Assembly: GCA_050951465.1 (NCBI GenBank)
Contig: JBMNJC010000026.1
Span: 49,130-113,129, forward strand
Direction: 5' to 3'
Source of the DNA: JAAZHD01 sp012510895
GTDB lineage: Bacteria > Bacillota > Clostridia > Caldicoprobacterales > DTU083
DNA: 64,000 nt
How positions within the stretch are numbered: position 1 is the first letter of the stretch; every line of letters begins with the position of its first letter. A program made the position numbers and the translations under genes. The notes beneath the pieces were generated by a model, which saw only the letters and a list, made by a program, of their open reading frames with translations, was not told where the DNA came from and did not search any database. Below, in pieces: positions 15,606 through 25,422 of the stretch.

Positions 15606-17163
15606 ATAATTTTAAAAACCTGGTGGTATATACAGAGTCCTCATTATCCTTAATAATATTCAGAGCATCTTCATAACCCGGTAAAGGCTGAATATTGGCA
15701 TCTTCAATATGCATTAAATCATTGATGCGAAGGATAATCCTTAAGTCCAGTTCCTCTTCCAAAATCTCCAGGCTCCTGCCATCCTCTTCCAGCCACAGCC
15801 TGGCTATATCAGAATGCACCTCCACCAGGGCAGCAAATATATTGTTATCCCGGGCAATGCGCTCCAGCTCTTTTTCTATTCGGGCTAATACCATATTGCC
15901 GGAATATACTTTACCTGTGCCGCTGCAGTAAGGACAGGGCTTTAAAAGAGTATGAGACAGCCGATTTCTCACTTTTTTACGGGTCATTTCCACAAGCCCG
16001 AGTTCCGTAAAGCCCAGAACATTGGTTCTGGTCCTGTCATTTTTTAATGCATTTTTCAATGTTTCCAGCACCTGCCGGCGATGTTCCTCTTCCTCCATGT
16101 CTATAAAATCGATAACTATTATGCCGCCTATATCCCTCAACCTTATCTGCCTTGCAATTTCCTCTGCCGCCTCGAGGTTGGTATTTAAAACCGTCTGCCC
16201 CAGATTTTTGTCTCCCACATATCTGCCCGTATTAACATCAATAACAGTAAGGGCTTCCGTAGGCTCTATAATTAAATATCCGCCGTTTTTCAGCCATACT
16301 TTTTTTTGAATGGCCTTTTCTATCTTATTTTCCAAACCATAAAGTTCAAAAAGATTCCGGTCAGGCCCCACATATTCCACCCGGTTTTTCATGGCAGGAG
16401 AAATGAAGCCAGCCCATTCAAGTATCTTTTCATACTCCTCCCGGTTATTAATGACCAGCCTGGTCACTTCCGGTGTAAACAGATCCCTCAGAGTCCTGTA
16501 AATTATGCTTTCATCCTTATGAAGCAGCCTTGGCACCTTGCCCTTTTGCTCCCTTTCCTGGATTTTAGACCAAATGCGCAGCAGAAAATCCACATCAGGC
16601 AGAAAATCAGATGTGTCTTTCTCCGCCGCTGCCGTCCGCATTATAATGCCCATGGACTCAGGCTTTATCTGTTCCGCTATTTCCTTCAGCCGCTGCCTTT
16701 CCGCTTCCTTGCCGATTCTTCTGGAAACGCCTACATAGTTTACTGTAGGCATGAGAACAGTATACCGCCCGGGAAGGGTAATATTTGTGGTCACCCTGGC
16801 TCCTTTGGTTCCCATAGGCTCCTTCATAACCTGTACCGTCAGTTCCTGGCCTTCCTTCAGCAGATACCGGATACAGGGCATCTGCAGGGTTTTGCCGGTC
16901 TGACCGTCACTGTCTGAAAACTCAAAGACCGACTTGTCCGTATTAATATCGCCTACATAAAGAAATGCATTTTTTTCAAGTCCGATATTGACAAAGGCAG
17001 CCTGCATTCCTGGCAGGACATTTATCACCTTTCCCCTGTAAATATTTCCTACTGTCCTTTGCTCATCATTGTCTTCTATATGAATCTCTGCCAGATCCCC
17101 GTTTTCCAGAACTGCCACCCGGGTCTGGTCATAGTGAACATCTATTAAAATTTGCTTACTCAC
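15589..17163 (-). CDS. rng: Ribonuclease G/E family protein
   Basis: RNase E/G catalytic architecture: S1 domain (about residues 36-115; NIYRGKVINVLPGMQAAFVN), the RNase H-like and 5'-sensor region, DNase I-like active site with VIDVNTGRYVG and IGGIIVIDFIDM (metal-binding aspartates), and the Zn-link LKPCPYCSGTGK. It cuts single-stranded A/U-rich RNA, including rRNA precursors. There is no long C-terminal degradosome scaffold, so it is RNase G-like. A GTG start at 17163 follows GGGGG by six bases. Confidence 0.93.
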   Translation of the reverse strand: MSKQILIDVHYDQTRVAVLENGDLAEIHIEDNDEQRTVGNIYRGKVINVLPGMQAAFVNIGLEKNAFLYVGDINTDKSVFEFSDSDGQTGKTLQMPCIRYLLKEGQELTVQVMKEPMGTKGARVTTNITLPGRYTVLMPTVNYVGVSRRIGKEAERQRLKEIAEQIKPESMGIIMRTAAAEKDTSDFLPDVDFLLRIWSKIQEREQKGKVPRLLHKDESIIYRTLRDLFTPEVTRLVINNREEYEKILEWAGFISPAMKNRVEYVGPDRNLFELYGLENKIEKAIQKKVWLKNGGYLIIEPTEALTVIDVNTGRYVGDKNLGQTVLNTNLEAAEEIARQIRLRDIGGIIVIDFIDMEEEEHRRQVLETLKNALKNDRTRTNVLGFTELGLVEMTRKKVRNRLSHTLLKPCPYCSGTGKVYSGNMVLARIEKELERIARDNNIFAALVEVHSDIARLWLEEDGRSLEILEEELDLRIILRINDLMHIEDANIQPLPGYEDALNIIKDNEDSVYTTRFLKLFDTER

Positions 17164-17173
17164 CAAATGCCCC

Positions 17174-17872
17174 CTAATCCTTTTTTAGTACCAGCGGAGT
17201 AACCCACTGTCCATCTCGGAGCAGAAACTGACCGGTTCGGTGTATGGAAATCTGAAAATCAGACAAGTCTTCCCCCTCTTTAATCTGTCCGGAGATCTTC
17301 AGCACCTCCTGAATGACAACTTCAGGTTTAATACTCCCTCTGCTGCCGATCCTCATGGAAAGATGCACCTTTAAATCATCCTCCGAATCCAGCCGGAAGC
17401 TCTCTACTGCATCTTCCTTTATGTTTACGCGGGAAGTTCTTTTTTTAGTCTTTTTCTCTATCCAGATTTCCGGAACCTCCTGATAGGCTTTAAGCGCCTT
17501 TTCCCAGTCTACTTCCTCTGCCCGTATCTCATAATCCGCTTTCTGAATCAGGCTCATAAGGGAAGGGGTTTTATTGTCAATAACCATCGCTTCTGTCACA
17601 GTGATGCCCTTAGGAAGGACAAGGTTCATTTTCTCTTTTAGTTCGGAAAGGGATACAGGCTTAGTCAGAAGAATGTCCATATACTCCCGTTCACTGGTTG
17701 TACCTACCGGCAAAGCTGATGCAAATGCCATTATGGGATGAGGGTTGAAACCCTGGGAAAAGGCTATTGGCAGTTCTGCCCTGCGTACTGCCCTCTGCAT
17801 GGCCCTCATAAGGTCCAAATGGGATATATATTTTACCCTTTCCCCCCTGGTATATTCCAATAGGATTCTCAT
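17174..17872 (-). CDS. Radical SAM-linked protein (TIGR03936/DUF2344 family)
   Basis: The N-terminus RILLEYTRGERVKYISHLDLMRAM, followed by AELPIAFSQGFNPHPIMAFASALPVG, is the signature of DUF2344 proteins, which are encoded next to or fused with the TIGR03960 radical SAM protein. The function is not established; an RNA-modification role is often guessed because of the rng/rplU context. The ATG at 17872 overlaps the stop of the upstream gene by four bases (ATGA), and GGGGGAGGG precedes it. Confidence 0.85.
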   Translation of the reverse strand: MRILLEYTRGERVKYISHLDLMRAMQRAVRRAELPIAFSQGFNPHPIMAFASALPVGTTSEREYMDILLTKPVSLSELKEKMNLVLPKGITVTEAMVIDNKTPSLMSLIQKADYEIRAEEVDWEKALKAYQEVPEIWIEKKTKKRTSRVNIKEDAVESFRLDSEDDLKVHLSMRIGSRGSIKPEVVIQEVLKISGQIKEGEDLSDFQISIHRTGQFLLRDGQWVTPLVLKKD

Positions 17873-19725
17873 CTGCAAATTCCCTCCCCCAGTCTCATTA
17901 CGCCGCAGCCGCTGCAATACACCCGGCAGTCAGGTGTTATTTCCTCTCTCAGAGCCTTCTGCCATTCTCTCCATAAAAACTCCTTTGTTACGCCAATATC
18001 AATATGGTCCCAGGGGAATATCTCATCCTTCTCTCTTTGACGATGGGAATAAAAGGCCGGATCAATTCCCTCTTCTTCGAAGGCTTTTTTCCAGGCTTCC
18101 ATGTTAAACTGTTCAGACCAGCTGTCAAACCTTGCACCCTTTTTCCAGGCGGATAAGATAATTCTGCCAAGCCTGCGGTCTCCCCGGGCAAGCACAGCTT
18201 CCAGAAAGCTTGCCTCAGGGTCGTTCCAGTTATAGGTTACTTCCTTCCCCCGTATAGCATTCCGCAAAAAATCCTGTTTTTCACCCAGCTTATCCATGGT
18301 GTCCTGGGGCACCCACTGGAAGGGGGTAAATGGCTTGGGAACAAACGAAGAAGTGCTGACGGTTACTTTCAAATTCTTTGGACGCTTTTCCCTATCCATG
18401 CTGTAATAAATTTTTCTCACAAGTCTGGACATATCTGCTATTCCCTGCAGATCCTCTTCTGTTTCCGTTGGCAGTCCGATCATAAAGTAAAGCTTTATGC
18501 TGCTCCAGCCGGAAGAGAGGGCATCAGTAACGGTATTAATCAAATCCTCTTCCGTAACACCCTTATTGATTACATCCCTGAGCCGCTGGGTGCCCGCCTC
18601 GGGGGCAAAAGTCAAACCGGTTTTTCTGACTTTCTGCATCTCTTCCAGAAAATCCTTTTCAAAGGAATCCAAACGGAGAGAAGGCAGGGACAGGCCGATA
18701 CAGCTGTCTTTATACCGGTTCATTAACTGCCTTGCCAGATCCTCCAGCCTTGAATAGTCGCTTGAACTTAAGGAAGTAAGGGATATTTCCTCATACCCGG
18801 TGCTTTCAACCAGTTTTTCCGCCTGTTCCAAAAGCTTGTCCAGACTGCGTTCCCGGACAGGACGGTAAATCATGCCTGCCTGGCAGAAACGGCAGCCCCT
18901 GGTGCAGCCTCGGAATATTTCCAGCATAATACGGTCATGTACTATATCCATGAAAGGGACAATCATTTTTCCCGGATAATATGCCTTGTCCATATCCATG
19001 ATAATGCGCTTTTTCACCCGCTCCGGCGCCGCCTGATTATTGGACCGGATACCGGCAATCCTTCCGTCATCATGGTAAGATACATCATAAAACATGGGAA
19101 CATAAATGCCGGGTATTTGTGCGGCTCCTTCCAAAAAGGCCATGCGGCTTTCCCCGGAACATTTCCATTTTCCGTACCAGTCCAGCAGCTCTCCAATCAG
19201 TTCTTCCCCTTCACCCAGGGCCGCAAGATCAACAAAGTCCGCAAGCGGTTCCATGTTATAGGCGCAGGGACCGCCGACTATTATGAAAGGAAAATCATTC
19301 CTGCCGCTGCCTTCCTTGTTTCTTTCTGCAGCATACAAGGGAATGCCTGCCAGATCCAGCATATTCAATACATTTGTATAGCTCATTTCATGCTGCAGGG
19401 TAAACCCAAGCAGGTCGAACTCGGAAACCGGGGTTTTGGTTTCCAGGCTGAAGAGGGGTATACCATGCTGACGCATCTTTTCCTCCATGTCAATCCAGGG
19501 GGCAAATACCCGTTCACAATAGGAATCATCACGATCATTGATTAAATGATACAGTATTTTCATCCCCAAATGGGACATGCCCACTTCATATACATCCGGA
19601 AAAGCGAAGGCAAAATTTATTAAAACCTCCGACCTGTTCTTTTCAACCATATTATATTCATTTCCCATATAACGTGCAGGTTTGCTGACCTGTCTCATTA
19701 TCTTGTCCAATAATTGTTTATCCAA
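17869..19725 (-). CDS. TIGR03960-type radical SAM protein
   Basis: A B12-binding-like N-terminal region (residues 1-230; FAFPDVYEVGMSHLGMKILY, FDLLGFTLQHEMSYTN) and a radical SAM domain (about 240-500) with the cluster-binding GCTRGCRFCQAG. A C-terminal CSGCGV motif could hold another metal. Substrate unknown. Translationally coupled to the DUF2344 partner downstream, which implies a shared task. TTG start with AAGGAGG six bases upstream. Confidence 0.88.
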   Translation of the reverse strand: MDKQLLDKIMRQVSKPARYMGNEYNMVEKNRSEVLINFAFAFPDVYEVGMSHLGMKILYHLINDRDDSYCERVFAPWIDMEEKMRQHGIPLFSLETKTPVSEFDLLGFTLQHEMSYTNVLNMLDLAGIPLYAAERNKEGSGRNDFPFIIVGGPCAYNMEPLADFVDLAALGEGEELIGELLDWYGKWKCSGESRMAFLEGAAQIPGIYVPMFYDVSYHDDGRIAGIRSNNQAAPERVKKRIIMDMDKAYYPGKMIVPFMDIVHDRIMLEIFRGCTRGCRFCQAGMIYRPVRERSLDKLLEQAEKLVESTGYEEISLTSLSSSDYSRLEDLARQLMNRYKDSCIGLSLPSLRLDSFEKDFLEEMQKVRKTGLTFAPEAGTQRLRDVINKGVTEEDLINTVTDALSSGWSSIKLYFMIGLPTETEEDLQGIADMSRLVRKIYYSMDREKRPKNLKVTVSTSSFVPKPFTPFQWVPQDTMDKLGEKQDFLRNAIRGKEVTYNWNDPEASFLEAVLARGDRRLGRIILSAWKKGARFDSWSEQFNMEAWKKAFEEEGIDPAFYSHRQREKDEIFPWDHIDIGVTKEFLWREWQKALREEITPDCRVYCSGCGVMRLGEGICR

Positions 19726-19780
19726 AAATATCCTCCTTCGGATTCACGCATTCATGATCATTCATTTATTATATCACAGC

Positions 19781-20662
19781 TTATATCTTATTAAGCAGCC
19801 TGCCGATCTGGATGTTGCCGCTGTAATCCAGCAGGCCGTTTACTATTTCACTTTCATTTAAGATGCCCTTTTCCTGCATATTCTCATCCAGCACCTGTAC
19901 ATAGTGGTAGCGCTGAGGCACAAACTGCTTAATCACTTCCTTCAGGGGCAGATCAGACAGAACTGCGATATTCCTTATGGCCAGGCTGCCTTCTTTTAAA
20001 AGGGATTCCTTTTTGTAAGTAATATCCTTCAACAACACATAGGTTGCATTTCTTCTCTCGCGGCCGACGGAATAAAGCAAAAAGCCTGACAGAATAAAAA
20101 GGGAATAATTGAACACCCGGTAGTATAACCCATACAGGCCTATGGTTGCAAGTGCCAACGCAAGCACAATCCCCATGCCTGAGGCTATCCGGGTGGCCCG
20201 TTCAAGGCTCATCTGCCTTGCCAGTATGCCTCTTAGAATCCTGCCGCCGTCCAGGGGCAGGGCAGGAAGCAGGTTGAATCCCGCCAGCAGGAGGTTCAGG
20301 TTGACAAATTCCGGATCCGGTACTGAATGACCGATTATATCCATCTGAATTCCGCCAAAGTATAAAAGCAACAGCATTATATTTGACGCCGGTCCCGCTG
20401 CTGCCACCACTATCTCATGGACGGGATTAAGCTCAAACATGCTTTGAATTCGGACTGCCCCTCCAAAGGGGAGCAATTCAATTCCGTGCACCTTTAATTT
20501 CAGCAGCCTGGCAGCAAAAACATGTGACATCTCATGAACGGCTAAAATTAAAAAAACGGCGGTAAAATTACCGCTTTGTCCAGTAAGCACCAGTATAGCT
20601 ATCAGTAATAGGAGATATTTACTGATGTATATATCGACTCCTAGTATCCTGGCGAAGCGCAT
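19781..20662 (-). CDS. spoIVFB: Site-2 metalloprotease SpoIVFB-like
   Basis: M50 intramembrane zinc protease with four or more hydrophobic segments in the first 200 residues, the zinc motif HEMSH (about 43-47) and the third ligand in ALPLDGGRIL near residue 140. A C-terminal CBS-like region (220-293) is the ATP-sensing part of SpoIVFB, which cleaves pro-sigma-K in the mother cell. It lies six bases after the SpoIVFA-like gene, the classical pair. Confidence 0.88.
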   Translation of the reverse strand: MRFARILGVDIYISKYLLLLIAILVLTGQSGNFTAVFLILAVHEMSHVFAARLLKLKVHGIELLPFGGAVRIQSMFELNPVHEIVVAAAGPASNIMLLLLYFGGIQMDIIGHSVPDPEFVNLNLLLAGFNLLPALPLDGGRILRGILARQMSLERATRIASGMGIVLALALATIGLYGLYYRVFNYSLFILSGFLLYSVGRERRNATYVLLKDITYKKESLLKEGSLAIRNIAVLSDLPLKEVIKQFVPQRYHYVQVLDENMQEKGILNESEIVNGLLDYSGNIQIGRLLNKI

Positions 20663-20667
20663 TCTTT

Positions 20668-21678
20668 CTACACACCTTCTCCCCCGGATATGGGAAGGGT
20701 TTTGTTGATATGCTCCAGCGGATCAACAGGCTTATTATCAATCCAGATCTGAAAGTGGAAAACAGCTTGAGCCCTGTCTGCCACTCCCAGTTTTTGACCC
20801 TTGCCCACCGACTGTCCTTCCTTTATGCCTTCACCTATGCAGCCGCCGTAGAAAGTAAAGATCCGGTTCCCATGATCTATCCAGACAGAAGGCCCGTAGA
20901 CTGAATGTTCTTCCATGACTGCCACCACGCCGGTAGCTGAGGCGTATATGGTATCATTTTCCGAAATTTTAATATCTATACCCTGGTTGGTATAGTATTT
21001 TCCGGTATCCTGAATAATAACCTTCTCCCCGAAGGTTCTGTACACTTCTCCATTTGCAGGAGAGCCAAATGCAATATTTTTTTGATCCGGCTCTTCGGTT
21101 AAGGAACCAAAAACCTCTTTTATCTGATCCGGCAGTATGCCGCTTACAAACTTCAGCTTTCCGATGGCATCATCAAATTTAAAATCTTCAGAAAGGACGG
21201 TTTTCACATAGCCGACAGCAGACTGGGTAAAGGGCATAGGTATACTGTTCATAAGGAATACAAGAAAGGCAAGTAATGCGGATACTGCTATCTGAATCAG
21301 CAGTTTGTTACCGGACGGAACATCCTCTTCCTGAATCGCTGAGCCGGAACGGGGTCTTGGTGCAGATGAAATCCTGGGGTTGGTCAGAATGCTGTCTGAT
21401 GAACTTAAAGCGGTACGAGGTCTTACTGACCGTCTTTGCCTGGGACGGTCTCCGTATCTGTTTCTGTATAAAGACCGGTCTGAAGAAGTTCTGTATGATT
21501 CCGCACCTGAATCGGGAAAGCTGCTGACTGGCTGCAAGATTTCCGGTTCATTGTTTCCCGGATCCCTGAGAGACCCTATCGGATCCAGATAAGAGAATAA
21601 ATCAGTTTCACCTTGTTTCTTTGATCTTTCCCGATGGATGGTTCTTCCCTGTATGACAACTGGCTGTTTTTCATTCAT
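20668..21678 (-). CDS. spoIVFA: SpoIVFA-like membrane protein with degenerate LytM (M23) domain
   Basis: Cytoplasmic N-terminal region rich in Arg, Ser and Pro (residues 1-125), one membrane helix (about 130-148), and a C-terminal M23 peptidase fold (about 215-330). The domain is catalytically dead by inspection: the HxGxD position reads NQGID and the HxH position reads VFH. Loss of these ligands is typical of SpoIVFA, which tethers and inhibits SpoIVFB until CtpB or SpoIVB cut it. Start at ATG 21678, because GGAGGAGG lies nine bases upstream; an ATG at 21705 precedes that site. Confidence 0.78.
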   Translation of the reverse strand: MNEKQPVVIQGRTIHRERSKKQGETDLFSYLDPIGSLRDPGNNEPEILQPVSSFPDSGAESYRTSSDRSLYRNRYGDRPRQRRSVRPRTALSSSDSILTNPRISSAPRPRSGSAIQEEDVPSGNKLLIQIAVSALLAFLVFLMNSIPMPFTQSAVGYVKTVLSEDFKFDDAIGKLKFVSGILPDQIKEVFGSLTEEPDQKNIAFGSPANGEVYRTFGEKVIIQDTGKYYTNQGIDIKISENDTIYASATGVVAVMEEHSVYGPSVWIDHGNRIFTFYGGCIGEGIKEGQSVGKGQKLGVADRAQAVFHFQIWIDNKPVDPLEHINKTLPISGGEGV

Positions 21679-21774
21679 ATCCGGTTTCCTCCTCCTGTCT
21701 GCCATTTACCGGCATTTGTCCTAAAATAAATATATTTCGGAGAAGGTATGATTATGCTTACCGGTCAGCTGTTT

Positions 21775-22206
21775 TTAAGAATGAGAAGACTTTTCATCCT
21801 TGCTGAACTCTGGGTTTACCAGATAGCGCCAATCAAGGTCGCCCCGTTCTACCGCTTTCAGCATTGCTTCCGCAGTAGCCAAATTAGTTGCCAGGGGAAT
21901 ATTATGCACATCGCACAGGCGGAGGAGTGCATTTATATCCGGCTCATGGGGCTGTGCCGTAAGCGGATCCCGTATAAAAATTATCAAATCAATCTCATTA
22001 TTGGCCACCCTGGAACCAATCTGCTGATCCCCTCCCAGGGGTCCCGATAAATATCTATGAATTTTAAGACCTGTTGCCTCTGTAATTAGCTTCCCGGTAG
22101 TACCGGTTGCACACAAGCTATGCTTTTCCAGAATATGCTGGTAAGCAATACACAGGTTTATTATATCTTCTTTTTTCTTATCATGGGCAATTAATGCTAT
22201 ATTCAA
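21775..22206 (-). CDS. mgsA: Methylglyoxal synthase
   Basis: Complete MgsA fold: MNIALIAHDKKK, TGTTGKLI (phosphate loop), SGPLGGDQQIG and IFIRDPLTAQPHEPDI with the catalytic aspartates. It turns dihydroxyacetone phosphate into methylglyoxal and phosphate, a bypass used when sugar phosphates accumulate. Its place between rodA and spoIVFA is a known clostridial arrangement. TTG start seven bases after AGGAGG. Confidence 0.93.
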   Translation of the reverse strand: MNIALIAHDKKKEDIINLCIAYQHILEKHSLCATGTTGKLITEATGLKIHRYLSGPLGGDQQIGSRVANNEIDLIIFIRDPLTAQPHEPDINALLRLCDVHNIPLATNLATAEAMLKAVERGDLDWRYLVNPEFSKDEKSSHS

Positions 22207-22217
22207 TAAACAACCTC

Positions 22218-23375
22218 CTATAACTTAAGCTTCTGCCGGCGCAGGCCTACATTGAGAACAAGGCCGAAAGAAGCCATATTAGTCCACATAGAACTTCCGC
22301 CGTAACTCATAAAGGGCAGCGGTATACCGGTAATGGGCATGATGCCCATTGACATGCCGATATTCTCAAATACGTGGAATAAAATCATTGAAGCTACGCC
22401 CACGCAGATATATGAACCCAGTACATCAAGTGAACGCCTTGCCGTGCGCAATGTTCTCATAATCAAAAGATAGTACAGAATGATAATGATAATCCCGCCG
22501 ACAAAGCCAAGAGCTTCCGCAGTAACAGAAAAAATAAAGTCTGTATCCTTAGCGGGCAAAAAGTCAAGCTGGCTCAACAAGTTCCCGGATAAAAGCCCCC
22601 CTCTGCCGACTTGCCCGGTTAACTGACCCGAACCAATGGACATTATGGACTGCAGCACATGGTATCCTTCACCCAAAGGATCTATGCCTGGGTTCAGATA
22701 TACCAGAATCCGATATTTCTGATAGTCATCCAGTACTAAGTACCAGAGAGCAGGAATGGCTGCAAGACCGATGCCCATTACAATAAAAAGGTATCTGTAC
22801 TTGATGCCGGCAACAAAAACCATGCCCATGAAAATGGCAATCAGCACCATGGATGTACCCAAATCCGGCTGACTTATTATTATCAGAAGGGGTATCAGGA
22901 GGGTAGCAAAAATTCTTGCCATGCTCTTCCAGTTGTTTATTCCCTCTTCTTCATATCTGGCTAAAACCCTGGCCAGCATCAATATTAGAGTCAGCTTGGT
23001 AAACTCGGAAGGTTGCATTCTGAAAGGACCGATTGCAATCCATCTTTGTGCCCCTCCGCCTTCCACACCGAATTGTCTTACAAGGAGAAGCAAGCCTACC
23101 ACTATCCAATAGAAATAGGCAGAGTATTCACTGATTCTATGGTAGTCAATGGCGATTACAAAAGCCATAATCACCAAACCTGTGCCTAACCAAAGGGCCT
23201 GAAGCTTTACCTGGCGCAAATTGAAGCTTTCAACGGCTTCTGCGATAACCCCGTCTACTCCTTCTACAGGAGAACGGGTAGCCAGCACAATTCCCACCAT
23301 TCCAAAGCCGGTAAGCAGCAAAATAAGAAATAGTATGAAAAAATCAAAATTTTTTACCAGCTTGTTCTTGAACAT
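22218..23375 (-). CDS. rodA: Rod-shape SEDS glycosyltransferase RodA
   Basis: SEDS family with about ten membrane helices. Motifs seen: RWIAIGPFRMQPSEFTKL, ISQPDLGTSMV, the catalytic-loop DTDFIFSVTAEALGF and IPLPFMSYGGSSM. It polymerises glycan strands with PBP2 (mrdA here) under MreB control. It is about 8 kb from mrdA and minE because a five-gene block separates them. Confidence 0.93.
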   Translation of the reverse strand: MFKNKLVKNFDFFILFLILLLTGFGMVGIVLATRSPVEGVDGVIAEAVESFNLRQVKLQALWLGTGLVIMAFVIAIDYHRISEYSAYFYWIVVGLLLLVRQFGVEGGGAQRWIAIGPFRMQPSEFTKLTLILMLARVLARYEEEGINNWKSMARIFATLLIPLLIIISQPDLGTSMVLIAIFMGMVFVAGIKYRYLFIVMGIGLAAIPALWYLVLDDYQKYRILVYLNPGIDPLGEGYHVLQSIMSIGSGQLTGQVGRGGLLSGNLLSQLDFLPAKDTDFIFSVTAEALGFVGGIIIIILYYLLIMRTLRTARRSLDVLGSYICVGVASMILFHVFENIGMSMGIMPITGIPLPFMSYGGSSMWTNMASFGLVLNVGLRRQKLKL

Positions 23376-23504
23376 GGTTTCGCCTCATCCTAAGTAATCA
23401 TATTGCATGTTTGTATAAATATGAAGTTTTACAGCTTCCGGCGCTATGCCGTATTCATTATAACATAATGATATACTTCTGAGAATAGAAAACGGAGTTT
23501 TAAA

Positions 23505-23531
23505 GAAAGCGGGTAACCCGTAGTTACCCGC
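23505..23531 (-). terminator. Terminator after the sugar isomerase gene
   Basis: Minus strand: GCGGGTAAC-TACGG-GTTACCCGC, a nine-pair GC-rich stem, followed by TTTCTTTAAAA. It closes the inserted DUF4956-to-isomerase block just upstream of rodA. Confidence 0.65.
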
Positions 23532-23571
23532 ATTCGCATTGATCAACTGCTGATTTTTCCTTGACTGGCTC

Positions 23572-24333
23572 TTACTTGTCCGACATATATATTTCCCTGA
23601 ACTTCCTAAGGCTTTCCACTCCGCCCAGGGTTGGTCTGTACTCCAGACCGACTGCTCCTTTGTAGCCTGCCTTGTCTATGGCAGCAAAAATATTCTTATA
23701 GTCATTCTCTCCGAACTGGAGCTCTATCCGTCCCGGATGTCCTGCCGCATGCATATGGGCAATGCAGTCCAGATTATTTGTAATATTAGGTATTATATTG
23801 CCCTCCATTACCTGTTGATGGTAAATATCATAAACAACCTTAACTAAAGGATGATCTACCTCACGGATAATTTCAAAGGCTTCTACTGAGGTATACAGAT
23901 AATAACCCGGGTGATTTACAAGGGTATTTAAGGGTTCGATCATTATTGTGACACCTGTATCCTCCAGTATGGGACGGGCAGCTTTCAGTGCGGCCACAAT
24001 GCTGTCATGCTGGTATCTGCGATCTTCACCTGTATCATTTCCCACCTGTGTTATCAGATGTTTCACACCGGCAATATTGGCTGCCCTGCAGCTTTCTTCC
24101 AGACCGTCCAGCCACTTTTGACGCATCTCAGGGTTGGTCATGTTGAACTCTGTAGTGCACATGCTTATAAATTCAACGCCTGTTTCTTCACAGGTGTTTC
24201 TTACGGCTTCCAGGTCCAGATCCTTCCACCTGTAGGTTTCTATTGCATCAAAACCCAGTTCCTTTACCTTACGTATGGCATACGTAAAATCCACGTCTCT
24301 AAAAAAGCCCGGTATTGGCACACAAGGTCTCAT
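23572..24333 (-). CDS. Sugar phosphate isomerase/epimerase (hydroxypyruvate isomerase-like TIM barrel)
   Basis: Xylose isomerase-like TIM barrel of 253 residues. Metal-site pieces: TIMIEPLN (Glu), VVYDIYHQQ (Asp, His), HMHAAGHPGR (His) and GLEYRP (Glu). This fits hydroxypyruvate isomerase or a related sugar epimerase; the substrate is not clear. It overlaps the stop of the upstream oxidoreductase by one base, so the two enzymes probably serve one pathway such as inositol-like or keto-sugar catabolism. GAGGAGG precedes the ATG. Confidence 0.82.
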   Translation of the reverse strand: MRPCVPIPGFFRDVDFTYAIRKVKELGFDAIETYRWKDLDLEAVRNTCEETGVEFISMCTTEFNMTNPEMRQKWLDGLEESCRAANIAGVKHLITQVGNDTGEDRRYQHDSIVAALKAARPILEDTGVTIMIEPLNTLVNHPGYYLYTSVEAFEIIREVDHPLVKVVYDIYHQQVMEGNIIPNITNNLDCIAHMHAAGHPGRIELQFGENDYKNIFAAIDKAGYKGAVGLEYRPTLGGVESLRKFREIYMSDK

Positions 24334-25343
24334 TATTCTTCCTCCTCAAAATAAATTACTTCGCCGGTTTCCATGGATCGATTTGCTGCGAAACCGACCT
24401 TCAGGGACTTAAGTGCATCTTCATAAGGCGAGCGTACCAGGCTTCTGTCCCCGGTTTTTACTGCATCGATGAAGGCACGATCCAAATCAAAAGTCTGGTC
24501 ATTGCCTCTCATTATATCAACAGTCTTGTTTTTGGTTTTTATAATCAGGTTGTTCCTAAGCCGGTAATCCAGAATTATGTCGTTCAGAATCACAAGCAAG
24601 CCGTTGTGCGGTTGAATTCCTTTACAGTAGCATCCGCTGGCCAGGGATGCAGTAAAGTTATTCTTAAACCGGAACAAACATATGGAATAGTCGTCAGTGT
24701 CATACTCGGGACTTGCATCCACGCCCGGTTCAACAATACCGGTGGCATTCACCGCATATACGGAAAGGGGTTCGCCGAAGAGATAGCGCAGTCCGTCAAG
24801 CAGATGGATATTCTGTTCTACCAGCTGGCCGCCGCAGGTAGACTTTTTCTGCCACCACCAAACTCCGGGAATGCCGCCGATCCATGAACCTCTGATAATT
24901 CCTCCGGCCTTATGCCTGGGAATCTCTTCTTTCATCATTTGTATCAAATCCAAATAACGGTCCTGGAACCCTACAGCGGTTATAAGGTTTTTTTTCCGGA
25001 TCCCGGCTGCAATTTTGTCTGCCAGATCCAAATCCAGAGTCATGGGTTTTTCAACCATGAAAGGAATGCCCATCTCAATTGCTCTTAGTTCCATATCGTC
25101 GTGGGCTGTGGGTTCTACAGAGATAAACAGAGCATCTAAACTGTCCTTGCTTTCCTTATCAAGCAGTTCAGTGTGGTTTTTATAAATCCTTTTTGCTCCA
25201 GTGGCATCAGCTGCTGAAATCCGTCTTTCCTCAATCGGTTCCGCAAGAGCCGCTATCTCCACATCTTCCATTTGAAGCAGGGCATTAATGTGGACTCTTT
25301 GCCTGCCGCCGCAGCCGATTAAGCCTACACGTATTTTTTCCAT
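24333..25343 (-). CDS. Gfo/Idh/MocA family NAD(P)-dependent oxidoreductase
   Basis: Rossmann fold at the N-terminus (VGLIGCGGRQRVH), the family Lys in FMVEKPMTLDL near residue 95, and a C-terminal substrate domain with QNIHLLDGLRYLFGEP. Members oxidise or reduce sugars and cyclitols. Start at ATG 25343 with AGAGGGG; a longer in-frame extension is not supported. It lies 79 bases after cotH. Confidence 0.85.
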   Translation of the reverse strand: MEKIRVGLIGCGGRQRVHINALLQMEDVEIAALAEPIEERRISAADATGAKRIYKNHTELLDKESKDSLDALFISVEPTAHDDMELRAIEMGIPFMVEKPMTLDLDLADKIAAGIRKKNLITAVGFQDRYLDLIQMMKEEIPRHKAGGIIRGSWIGGIPGVWWWQKKSTCGGQLVEQNIHLLDGLRYLFGEPLSVYAVNATGIVEPGVDASPEYDTDDYSICLFRFKNNFTASLASGCYCKGIQPHNGLLVILNDIILDYRLRNNLIIKTKNKTVDIMRGNDQTFDLDRAFIDAVKTGDRSLVRSPYEDALKSLKVGFAANRSMETGEVIYFEEEE

Positions 25344-25422
25344 TTTTAACCCCTCTTTCTTTTTTATATATTCAATTGCCTTACACCCCGTCATATGACT
25401 TGGGGCGGAAGCAATCATCATA

